Assembly: GCA_021846065.1 (NCBI GenBank)
Contig: JAJZCP010000090.1
Coordinates: 1 to 6,664 of the forward strand
Direction: 5' to 3'
Source of the DNA: Acidobacteriota bacterium
GTDB lineage: Bacteria > Acidobacteriota > Terriglobia > Terriglobales > Acidobacteriaceae
Length of the DNA stretch: 6,664 nucleotides
Of this stretch, positions 1-5,822 are shown in pieces; the first letter of the stretch is position 1; the number at the start of each line of letters is the position of its first letter. The notes beneath the pieces were generated by a model. The model had not been told where the DNA came from. It searched no databases and was given only the letters and a program-made list of their open reading frames with translations. The translations under genes and the position numbers were made by a program.

Positions 1-770
1 ATGTGCGCCATGCCGGCAACCAGATCGCCTGCGGTCAGTTTGCGGATGATATTCAGGTAGCTGCGATGCGTCTTCATCAAAGCGACGCCGGCTTTTTCTT
101 TCAATTCATTGACGTAAAGTTCCGGAGTGTAGCGGGCCACCTCAAAAAACAGCTTGCGCGCCAGCGAATAGCCATTGGTGTGCAGGCCTGTGGAGGGCAG
201 CCCAATCAGCAGATCTCCGGCTCGAATACCCATGCCGGTAATGATCTTTTCACGCTCCACCACGCCTACAATAAAGCCGGCCAGATCGTATTCGCGCTCC
301 GCGTAAAAGCCGGGCATCTGCGCGGTTTCTCCTCCGATGAGAGCGCAGCCGTTGGCGCGACATGCGTCCGCCATTCCAGAAACGACCTTCTCCGCAATTT
401 CGCCATCAAGCTTACCCGTTGCCAGATAATCGAGAAAAAACAGCGGAGTCGCCCCCTGAACGGCAATATCGTTCACACAGTGGTTGACCAGGTCCGCGCC
501 CACCGTGTGATGCACGTTCATTTCAAAGGCCACCTTCAACTTGGTGCCCACACCATCTGCGCTTGAAACCAGTACCGGATTTTTATGGCGCGTCAAATCA
601 AGCTTGAAAAGGCCGCCGAAGCCGCCGATCTCACTCAATACCTGCTTGTTGAAAGTCCTCTGCGCCAGGTATTTTATGCGCTGCTTGGTACGGTCGGCGC
701 TGGAAACATCCACGCCGGCATCGGCATAGGTGATGGCCGGAGTTTGTTTTGATGAAGGTTTACTGGGCAC
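1..770 (-). CDS. purM: Phosphoribosylformylglycinamidine cyclo-ligase (AIR synthetase), 3'-truncated by the window edge
   Basis: PurM is a cytosolic enzyme that converts formylglycinamidine ribonucleotide plus ATP to aminoimidazole ribonucleotide, the fifth step of de novo purine synthesis. I translated the minus strand from a GTG at 768-770, giving 256 complete codons before the edge. Family signatures appear in order: [10 protein letters not shown] near residue 13, [16 protein letters not shown] around 69-84 (Asp72), [20 protein letters not shown], then [20 protein letters not shown], and [12 protein letters not shown]. The frame leaves the window at GDLVAGMAH, just before the usual HITGGG motif, so about 90 C-terminal residues are missing relative to the normal length of about 345. 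The GTG start fits the family N-terminus. An in-frame TTG at 807-809 is the only other candidate before a stop at 816-818. No strong Shine-Dalgarno is visible. It is divergent from hemL. Identity is very secure; the start is likely but not certain. Confidence 0.97.
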   Translation of the reverse strand, partial: MPSKPSSKQTPAITYADAGVDVSSADRTKQRIKYLAQRTFNKQVLSEIGGFGGLFKLDLTRHKNPVLVSSADGVGTKLKVAFEMNVHHTVGADLVNHCVNDIAVQGATPLFFLDYLATGKLDGEIAEKVVSGMADACRANGCALIGGETAQMPGFYAEREYDLAGFIVGVVEREKIITGMGIRAGDLLIGLPSTGLHTNGYSLARKLFFEVARYTPELYVNELKEKAGVALMKTHRSYLNIIRKLTAGDLVAGMAH

Positions 771-897
771 GGGCGTCGCGTTCCAAAAGTGCAGGATGTC
801 GGAATGCAAATGCAGCTAACGCTCAACCTGACAGCAATAGGTGGAGCACAAGAGCAGCAGGACATTCCGGGAAGCACCAGTGTAGCATCGCCGGGTG

Positions 898-919
898 GCG
901 GGTTCGATCTTTCACCCGC
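898..919. repeat. Inverted repeat, 6-bp arms with 10-base loop, upstream of hemL and purM
   Basis: GCGGGT at 898-903 is exactly complementary to ACCCGC at 914-919, with a 10-base loop. It lies about 40 bases before the likely hemL start and about 130 bases before the purM start on the other strand. It could be a hairpin or a regulator site. In GC-rich DNA a 6-bp match of this kind also arises by chance, and there is no T-tract after it on either strand, so I do not call it a terminator. Confidence 0.25.
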
Positions 920-946
920 GGCCATGGTGCGACGTGTTCCAACTTC

Positions 947-952
947 TATACT
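947..952 (+). promoter_or_regulatory. Possible -10 box for hemL
   Basis: TATACT matches the TATAAT consensus at five of six positions in otherwise GC-rich surroundings. It ends 7 bases before the ATG at 960. A start of transcription at the usual distance would therefore fall at or next to that ATG, implying a leaderless or nearly leaderless message. No good TTGACA-like box is seen 16-18 bases upstream, so this is a weak call. Confidence 0.3.
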
Positions 953-959
953 GGAAACA

Positions 960-2285
960 ATGCTTCGAATGCTGGAACGTTCCCGTCTGTTGCAACTCCA
1001 TGCTGAAAAATTTCTCCCCGGCGGCGTGGACTCGCCGGTGCGCGCCTTTCGTGCCGTTGGGGGAGACCCTCCGCTGGTGGTTCGCGCCGAAGGCGCATAT
1101 CTGTGGGACGCGGACGGCAACCGCTACCTGGATTATTTCGGCTCTTGGGGACCGATGATCCTGGGCCACGCCGCACCGCACGTGGTGCGCGCGGTGCAGG
1201 AAGCCGCCGCGCGAGGGACCAGTTTTGGCGCCTCGACGCCGAGCGAGGCGGACTTGGCCGAGATGGTGCGTCAAGCGTTTCCAACCGTGGAGATGCTGCG
1301 CTTCGTCAGCTCCGGAACGGAAGCCACCATGTCGGCCATCCGCGTGGCTCGCGCCTTTACTGGTCGCAAATTCTTCATCAAATTTGAGGGCTGCTACCAC
1401 GGCCATGCCGACGCGCTGCTGGTCAAGGCCGGTTCAGGGGTGGCCACGCTCGGCATTCCCGGCTCCGCAGGGGTGCCGGAGGAGACGATCCAGCACACGC
1501 TGGCGCTGCCGTACAACGACATCTCCGCCGTCGAAGCGGCGTTTGCGCAATACAAAAATAAAATTGCCTGCATCATTGTCGAGCCGGTGGTGGGTAACGC
1601 CGGCTGCATTCCGCCCCGTCCAGGATATCTTCAGGCGCTCCGAACGATTACAGAACGTGACGGTACGCTGCTGACCTTCGATGAGGTCATGACAGGCTTC
1701 CGTGTGTCCCTGGGCGGCGCGCAGGAGTTGTATGGCATCCAACCGGACCTGACGTGCCTGGGGAAAATCCTCGGCGGCGGCTTGCCGTGCGGGGCCTTCG
1801 GCGGTCGAACGGAGATCATGCGGATGGTGGCCCCGTTGGGGCCGGTCTACCAGGCAGGAACTCTGAGCGGCAATCCGCTGGCCATGGCTGCCGGACTCGC
1901 GACGGTAGGCCACTTGATCGAGCACCGCGATAAGATTTATCCGCAACTGGAGAAGACCTCCGCTGCGATTGCCGATGGTGTGGCGCAGATTGCGCTGGAA
2001 GCGGGCGTTCCTGTCATCACAAACCGCGTCGGCTCCATGTTCACCTGGTTTTTTTCGGGGGGTCCTGTCACCGACTACGCTAGCGCAGCCCGTTCCGACA
2101 CGGCAAAATTCGCAGCATTTCATCGCGCCATGCTGGACGCTGGCGTATGGCTGCCGCCATCGCAGTTTGAAGCGGCATTTCTGGGGACCACCCACGGAGA
2201 CCTGGAGATCCGCACAACGCTGGAGGCAGCGAGAAGCGCGCTGGCACATGTGGCGCAATCGGCAGCGAACCCAAGAATGCTGTAA
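960..2285 (+). CDS. hemL: Glutamate-1-semialdehyde 2,1-aminomutase
   Basis: HemL is a cytosolic PLP enzyme that isomerises glutamate-1-semialdehyde, delivered by HemA, to 5-aminolevulinate in the C5 tetrapyrrole pathway. From the ATG at 960 the protein is 441 residues, close to the family length of about 430. Visible motifs are [13 protein letters not shown] near the N-terminus, [15 protein letters not shown], the PLP-phosphate loop [15 protein letters not shown] (Ser118-Gly-Thr-Glu121), [25 protein letters not shown] with the PLP-ring Asp241, and [15 protein letters not shown] with the Schiff-base Lys269. The open frame reaches back to an ATG at 789, which would give 498 residues, but those extra 57 residues look non-homologous. 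ATGs at 924, 960 and 969 are the realistic choices; 960 (GGA four bases upstream) and 969 both give a normal N-terminus. It is divergent from purM and convergent with the unknown gene downstream. Identity is very secure. Confidence 0.97.
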   Translation: MLRMLERSRLLQLHAEKFLPGGVDSPVRAFRAVGGDPPLVVRAEGAYLWDADGNRYLDYFGSWGPMILGHAAPHVVRAVQEAAARGTSFGASTPSEADLAEMVRQAFPTVEMLRFVSSGTEATMSAIRVARAFTGRKFFIKFEGCYHGHADALLVKAGSGVATLGIPGSAGVPEETIQHTLALPYNDISAVEAAFAQYKNKIACIIVEPVVGNAGCIPPRPGYLQALRTITERDGTLLTFDEVMTGFRVSLGGAQELYGIQPDLTCLGKILGGGLPCGAFGGRTEIMRMVAPLGPVYQAGTLSGNPLAMAAGLATVGHLIEHRDKIYPQLEKTSAAIADGVAQIALEAGVPVITNRVGSMFTWFFSGGPVTDYASAARSDTAKFAAFHRAMLDAGVWLPPSQFEAAFLGTTHGDLEIRTTLEAARSALAHVAQSAANPRML

Positions 2286-2418
2286 CAAAAAATATGCCGA
2301 GTCGTTCTGAGCAAAGCGAAGAATCCAGACGGTGATGGGGAAGCAGAAACTGCCCAATCGCAGCTTGCGGCCAGAGCGGGATAATGCATCTCCATTCACT
2401 CTCGCTGCGCACCCTCAT
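2286..2418. other. Convergent intergenic gap between hemL and the unknown gene
   Basis: These 133 bases lie between the 3' ends of two convergent genes, so neither promoter is required here. I see no open frame worth calling. The gap holds the stem-loop-like element at 2304-2324 and a small GCAG-AAA-CTGC hairpin at 2343-2353. Neither is followed by a T-tract on either strand, so a classical intrinsic terminator for hemL or for the opposing gene is not evident. Confidence 0.6.
2304..2324. repeat. Short imperfect palindrome resembling a dispersed intergenic repeat
   Basis: The core TTCTGAGCAAAGCGAAGAA (2305-2323) folds as TTCT/AGAA, a tandem G-A mismatch (GA opposite GA), GC/GC and an AAA loop, with a G-T pair closing at 2304/2324. 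It begins 19 bases after the hemL stop. The sequence resembles a TTCTGAGCGAAGCGAAGAATC-type element that I recall from many intergenic gaps of Acidobacteriota and some other phyla; that recollection is unverified. Only one copy is present here, so repeat status cannot be shown from the window. It may act as a 3'-end structure for one or both convergent transcripts. Confidence 0.4.
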
Positions 2419-3828
2419 TCAAAATGGCAGCTTCGCCGTGATGTAAGCCAGCTTAGGCTTGCCGTCCTTCATCTCATAGATACCAAACTGGCGGTCTTTT
2501 GCCCCGTCGATTTCAAACAGAATGTCGCCTTTGCCGTCTCCGGCAGCATCCAGAACATCCACCAGTCGCACGCGTGGATGGGTGTCGAGTTCGGATACGT
2601 CGCCGATCGATTGTGAGATCGCCTGGGGAACTCCATAGATGTCCGGTTGCGCAACGACGGCCACATAGCTGGCGGGGCTGCTGTCTGTCGCACTCGACTC
2701 CGCCGTCAGAATGCACGTTGGCGTCTGCGTGGCGGGCGGTTTTGCAGGCGTGAAAGCGAAGCAGCGGAAGTCCACATCGCTCAGGGGCGGCAATGCCGGC
2801 GGGGGCGGCTTCTGCGTTGCGGCCTGGGCAGCTTTCGCCTTCGGCCGGCTCATCAGCGCAGGCGTGGCACGCCGCGCCTCCTCTGCGGCAGCAGCAATCG
2901 TAGCGGCAACCGAATCGTCGGCGTCTTTGGTCTTGTCCTGCAACGATCGCTGCACGAGCCGCTGGGCCAGCAATGCCACTTGTTGCTGCATGGCATTTTT
3001 CGCCGCACCATTCGCCCAGGGATAACTCCAATCCCTCTCCTTGCGGGAGGAGCTGTCGGAGATGGCCACCATCTGCTGGCGAACTTCGGCTTGGCTCGCC
3101 AAAAAATTGGCTGCGACGTGCGGCGGTGGGGTGCCATACGCCATCACAGGACGATTGGGGTCGGGGGGCGGAGTCTTCGGCGCATTCTTCGGCGGCCGTA
3201 AATGCAGCGTCGGCAGTTTCTCGCCGTCGGATCCTATGTCTCCCTGCGAGGTGAAATGCGGTCTGTCCGGGTCGCCCGCATTTTGCGCGGGGCGTGTCCC
3301 CATCGAGCTGTTCGCCGCGCCTGCATACGGATTGGGCACATGCAATGCCTGCCATGTTCCAGAGCCGAACCAGTTGCCGCGCAGCTTTCCCGCCGCGTCC
3401 AGGTCGTAAGTGCCTTGGGCCACGCCGCTGCGCTGCAGAATGTATTGCGTCCCGCTTTGCACGGGCAGTGGCACCGGGTCGGCCAGGTAATCGTCGCCGT
3501 CGATGAATCGATCGTCCGTGTAGATAGCCACAGGAATTAGCAGGGAACTTGTGGGCTTTCCCGCAGGCCCAGTCCACTCCAGCACTGCGATGGACCTCAG
3601 CGCCAGATCCAGGGGCTGCTTTTTCTTAGCGGTTTGGGCTGCCGTCGCAGCTGCATCCGTTGGGCCGGAGGCAATTTGCGCAAACAGCGCAGCAGACGGC
3701 GCACTGGACGCGATACCGAATACAGCGGCCACGCCAATGGATATGTACATGGCGGACCGGGACGATCTGCGGAATAATTGGTGTACGCTTGCAACCAGCG
3801 CGAATGCCGCAATGCCAATTCTCTTCAT
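2419..3828 (-). CDS. Unrecognised, probably exported protein with C-terminal FG-GAP-like loop
   Basis: I do not recognise this 469-residue protein. The N-terminus has two hydrophobic stretches (about 4-19 and 28-50) separated by RRSSRS. Either the first Met starts a long signal/anchor, or translation starts at Met27 (3750), leaving a simple signal peptide that ends near SAALFA. No lipobox Cys is present. Residues 70-170 look like a folded domain rich in Gly and aromatic residues (AVLEWTGPAG, YILQRSGVAQGTYDL, GNWFGSGTWQALHVPNP). Residues 205-240 and 340-350 are proline-rich linkers flanking a charged, Ala/Gln-rich probable helix (about 245-320). A second domain follows 350, with two cysteines (356, 372) that could pair outside the cytoplasm. 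It ends with VDVLDAAGDGKGDILFE (423-439), whose DxxGDGxxD pattern matches FG-GAP/calcium-binding loops. The gene is convergent with hemL and divergent from bcp. Coding status is supported by length and domain-like composition; function is unknown. Confidence 0.85.
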   Translation of the reverse strand: MKRIGIAAFALVASVHQLFRRSSRSAMYISIGVAAVFGIASSAPSAALFAQIASGPTDAAATAAQTAKKKQPLDLALRSIAVLEWTGPAGKPTSSLLIPVAIYTDDRFIDGDDYLADPVPLPVQSGTQYILQRSGVAQGTYDLDAAGKLRGNWFGSGTWQALHVPNPYAGAANSSMGTRPAQNAGDPDRPHFTSQGDIGSDGEKLPTLHLRPPKNAPKTPPPDPNRPVMAYGTPPPHVAANFLASQAEVRQQMVAISDSSSRKERDWSYPWANGAAKNAMQQQVALLAQRLVQRSLQDKTKDADDSVAATIAAAAEEARRATPALMSRPKAKAAQAATQKPPPPALPPLSDVDFRCFAFTPAKPPATQTPTCILTAESSATDSSPASYVAVVAQPDIYGVPQAISQSIGDVSELDTHPRVRLVDVLDAAGDGKGDILFEIDGAKDRQFGIYEMKDGKPKLAYITAKLPF

Positions 3829-3830
3829 GC

Positions 3831-3835
3831 AAGGA
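3831..3835 (+). promoter_or_regulatory. Shine-Dalgarno of bcp, deciding its start
   Basis: AAGGA lies 8 bases before the ATG at 3844, which is ideal spacing. It picks that ATG over the in-frame ATG at 3835, which overlaps the AAGGA itself, and over the ATG at 3778 that would add 22 residues foreign to the family. It sits inside the 15-base gap between bcp and the first possible start of the divergent gene. Confidence 0.75.
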
Positions 3836-3843
3836 TGGTCTCT

Positions 3844-4317
3844 ATGGAAGTCAACGATAAAGTAAAAAACTTCACTCTACAAAATCAGGACGAACAGACG
3901 ATCAACCTGACGGACTTTGCAGGCAAACCTGTCGTTCTTTTCTTCTATCCCAAGGCAGATACTCCAGGCTGCACCATTGAAGCGTGCGGTTTCCGCGACA
4001 CTTTTGCAAAACTGCAAAAAGCCGGCGCCGTGGTGCTGGGCATCTCCAGGGACACGCCGCAAGCACAAAAAAAGTTTCAGGAGAAATTCGACCTCCCGTA
4101 TTCTTTACTGGCCGACGTCGACGAAACCGTCTGCAACCAGTTTGACGTATTGCACGAGAAAACTATGTACGGCAAGACGTTCATTGGCATCGAACGGACC
4201 ACATTTCTCATCGGCCCGGACCAGCGTCTGCTCAAAATCTTTCCCAAAGTAACACCCGAAGGACACGCCGAAGAAGTGCTGGATGCAATCCGCGCCCAAT
4301 CCAAAACCCGTGCATGA
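3844..4317 (+). CDS. bcp: Thioredoxin-dependent thiol peroxidase (Bcp/PrxQ-type peroxiredoxin)
   Basis: Bcp reduces hydrogen peroxide and organic hydroperoxides in the cytoplasm using thioredoxin. The protein is 157 residues, the normal size for this family. The thioredoxin fold begins with KVKNFTLQNQDEQTINLTDF. The active site reads FYPKADTPGCTIEACGFRD, with the peroxidatic Cys43 and, five residues on, Cys48, the resolving-cysteine arrangement of the E. coli Bcp subgroup. The Thr and Pro before Cys43 (T40, P41) and the later HEKTMYGKTFIGIERTTFLI block are also typical. The start is set by AAGGA at 3831-3835. It is followed directly by the glycosylase gene, whose first ATG lies inside the bcp 3' end, so the two are probably co-transcribed. 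Divergent upstream is the unknown exported-protein gene. Confidence 0.97.
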   Translation: MEVNDKVKNFTLQNQDEQTINLTDFAGKPVVLFFYPKADTPGCTIEACGFRDTFAKLQKAGAVVLGISRDTPQAQKKFQEKFDLPYSLLADVDETVCNQFDVLHEKTMYGKTFIGIERTTFLIGPDQRLLKIFPKVTPEGHAEEVLDAIRAQSKTRA

Positions 4318-4963
4318 AGTTCTCGGCACATGGACCCCCGTGAGACCGGCGCTGAACGGGCAAATTTCGCGGATACCGCGCAGCTTCTTCGATGCTCCCC
4401 CCGAGCAGGTCGCGCGGCAGTTGCTGGGTAAGCTGCTGGCTCGTTCCTCCAGTAAGATGCGACTGGTTGGCCGCATTGTCGAAACCGAGGCGTATCTTGG
4501 AGAAGACGATCCGGCCGCCCACGCGGCCAGTGGGCGCACGGCGCGCAATGCAGTCTTGTACGGGCCGCCGGGACATGCCTACGTCTATGGCATTTACGGT
4601 CTGCATTTCTGCCTGAATGTGAGCTGCCTGCGCGACGGCCTTCCCGGCTGCGTTCTGGTCCGTGCGCTGGAGCCGCTCGAAGGTCTGGAAGCGATGCGGA
4701 CCAATCGTGGATTGGCGGCCACGGCTGCGCCGCGACTCCTGACCTCCGGCCCTGGAAAGCTCTGCCAGGCGCTGGCCATTACGCGCGCGGCCGACAACGG
4801 TGTCGACCTGACGAGCAGCCATAGCACGGTCGGCCTGTATCAGGATGATTTTGCCTGCGGGGAAATTCGAGTGACCCAGCGCATTGGGATCAGCAAAGCT
4901 ACCGAACTGCCGCTGAGGTTTTTTCTGGCGGGCCATGACTGCGTGTCAGGGCGCGGGAAGTAA
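4283..4963 (+). CDS. mpg: 3-methyladenine DNA glycosylase, AAG/Mpg family
   Basis: This family flips alkylated or deaminated purines (3-methyladenine, hypoxanthine, ethenoadenine) out of DNA and cleaves the glycosidic bond, starting base excision repair. The protein is 226 residues from the ATG at 4283. It carries RSFFDAPPEQVARQLLGKLL, then GRIVETEAYLGEDDPAAH, in which Glu69 corresponds to the catalytic Glu125 of human AAG, Tyr71 to Tyr127 and His80 to His136. HAYVYGIYGLHFCLNVS follows, holding the base-stacking and intercalating tyrosines and the Asn of the pocket. LLTSGPGKLCQAL is also characteristic. The ATG at 4283 overlaps bcp by 35 bases and precedes the conserved domain by about 30 residues. 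In-frame GTGs at 4310 and 4340 are alternatives; 4340 would give 207 residues, nearer the usual bacterial size. Its 3' end overlaps panC by 18 bases on the opposite strand. Confidence 0.95.
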   Translation: MQSAPNPKPVHEVLGTWTPVRPALNGQISRIPRSFFDAPPEQVARQLLGKLLARSSSKMRLVGRIVETEAYLGEDDPAAHAASGRTARNAVLYGPPGHAYVYGIYGLHFCLNVSCLRDGLPGCVLVRALEPLEGLEAMRTNRGLAATAAPRLLTSGPGKLCQALAITRAADNGVDLTSSHSTVGLYQDDFACGEIRVTQRIGISKATELPLRFFLAGHDCVSGRGK

Positions 4964-5812
4964 CAGCACGTTGTCGATCAACCGCGTCGAGCCAACATAG
5001 GCTGCCACCGCCAACAGACCGCCGCGCCGGGCATCTTCAAGCGGCAGCAATGTATCCGCGTCCACCAGCGCGACGTAGTCCTCCCGCAGTGCAGGTTCCT
5101 CTCGTAAACGCTCTCGCACGGCCCGCAGCAGCACCTCCGCGCCGCGTTCGCCATCCTGGGTCATCTTCGATGCAGTCCGCAAACCGCGCGAGATCGCCAA
5201 CGCCTGCCGTCGCTCATCTGGCGACAAGTAGCGATTGCGTGAACTCATTGCCAGTCCATCCGGCTCACGCACAATTGGGCAGGCCACTACTTCGACGGGC
5301 ATATTTAAGTCGCGCACCATCTGGCGAAGCACGGCCAGCTGCGCGGCGTCCTTCTGGCCGAAAAATGCGAACTCCGGCTGGACGATATGAAACAACTTCG
5401 CCACCACCGTGGCCACGCCCCGGAAATGTCCGGGCCGCGAAGCCCCGTCCAGGCGGTCGCCAATGCCCGCGACCTCTACCAACGTCGTTGCACCCGGCGG
5501 GTACATGGCCTTCGCCGACGGTGTAAACACCAGATCGATACCTTCGGCTTCGAGCATCCGGCAGTCGGCTTCCAATGTGCGCGGATAGCGGCTGAAGTCT
5601 TCATTCGGAGCGAACTGCGTCGGATTGACGAAGATGGACGCCGCCACAACATCGCACTGCTGCCGCGCCGCCCGCGCCAGCGAGCGATGGCCTTCATGCA
5701 GCGCGCCCATGGTGGGTACAAATCCCACGCTGCGAGGTCTTGCCGCAGCGCCTGCGGCCCGCAAGTCGGCGAGCGCGCTCCTGGCTTCCGCAATGCTGGA
5801 CACAATCTTCAT
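4946..5812 (-). CDS. panC: Pantothenate synthetase (pantoate--beta-alanine ligase)
   Basis: PanC activates pantoate with ATP to a pantoyl-adenylate and joins it to beta-alanine, giving pantothenate, the precursor of coenzyme A. From the ATG at 5810-5812 the protein has 288 residues, normal for the family. Motifs in order are FVPTMGALHEGH with the HxGH pair His39 and His42 of this nucleotidyltransferase superfamily, SIFVNPTQFAPNEDFSRYPR, RPGHFRGVATVVAKLFHIVQ, FAFFGQKDAAQL, and the KMSKS-equivalent segment GLAMSSRNRYLS. The frame is open further upstream to 5899, but that part lies inside panB in another frame and is Arg-rich, unlike PanC. The ATG chosen follows the panB stop after only 10 bases, so the pair should be translated from one message. 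Its stop (4946-4948) falls within the 3' end of the convergent glycosylase gene. Confidence 0.98.
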   Translation of the reverse strand: MKIVSSIAEARSALADLRAAGAAARPRSVGFVPTMGALHEGHRSLARAARQQCDVVAASIFVNPTQFAPNEDFSRYPRTLEADCRMLEAEGIDLVFTPSAKAMYPPGATTLVEVAGIGDRLDGASRPGHFRGVATVVAKLFHIVQPEFAFFGQKDAAQLAVLRQMVRDLNMPVEVVACPIVREPDGLAMSSRNRYLSPDERRQALAISRGLRTASKMTQDGERGAEVLLRAVRERLREEPALREDYVALVDADTLLPLEDARRGGLLAVAAYVGSTRLIDNVLLLPAP

Positions 5813-5822
5813 GCGGGGATAG

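Larger units (their letters stand above)
771..959. promoter_or_regulatory. Divergent purM/hemL intergenic region
   Basis: These 189 bases separate the likely purM start (770) from the likely hemL start (960) and must hold the promoters of both genes unless they are read from elsewhere. The plus strand is open from 789, so the region could be read as an N-terminal extension of HemL, but the peptide it would encode resembles no part of that family. Within it I can point to a TATACT at 947-952 and a perfect 6-base inverted repeat at 898-919. A TACACT on the minus strand (884 down to 879) could be a purM -10 box, but no convincing -35 accompanies it. I assign promoter function by position only. 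Confidence 0.5.

Noticed and set aside
3..566. Open plus-strand frame of 187 codons opposite purM
   Set aside because: It is antisense to a fully recognisable purM and its translation has no family-like motifs.
789..959. In-frame extension of hemL to an ATG at 789, adding 57 residues
   Set aside because: The extra peptide (Gln/Gly/Ser-rich) has no counterpart in the aminomutase family, whose N-terminus begins 10-20 residues before the PGGV motif, and the segment must hold the hemL and purM promoters.
2343..2353. GCAG-AAA-CTGC hairpin as terminator of hemL or the opposing gene
   Set aside because: The stem is only four pairs and no T-tract follows on either strand.
1434..2399. Open minus-strand frame of 321 codons opposite hemL
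   Set aside because: It is antisense to hemL, whose catalytic motifs run through the whole stretch; long antisense frames are common in GC-rich genes.
2513..3577. Open minus-strand frame of 354 codons inside the unknown gene
   Set aside because: Its translation is Arg/Cys-rich with no hydrophobic core or domain-like pattern. The 469-residue frame has a signal-like N-terminus, proline linkers and an FG-GAP-type loop, so it is the likely real one.
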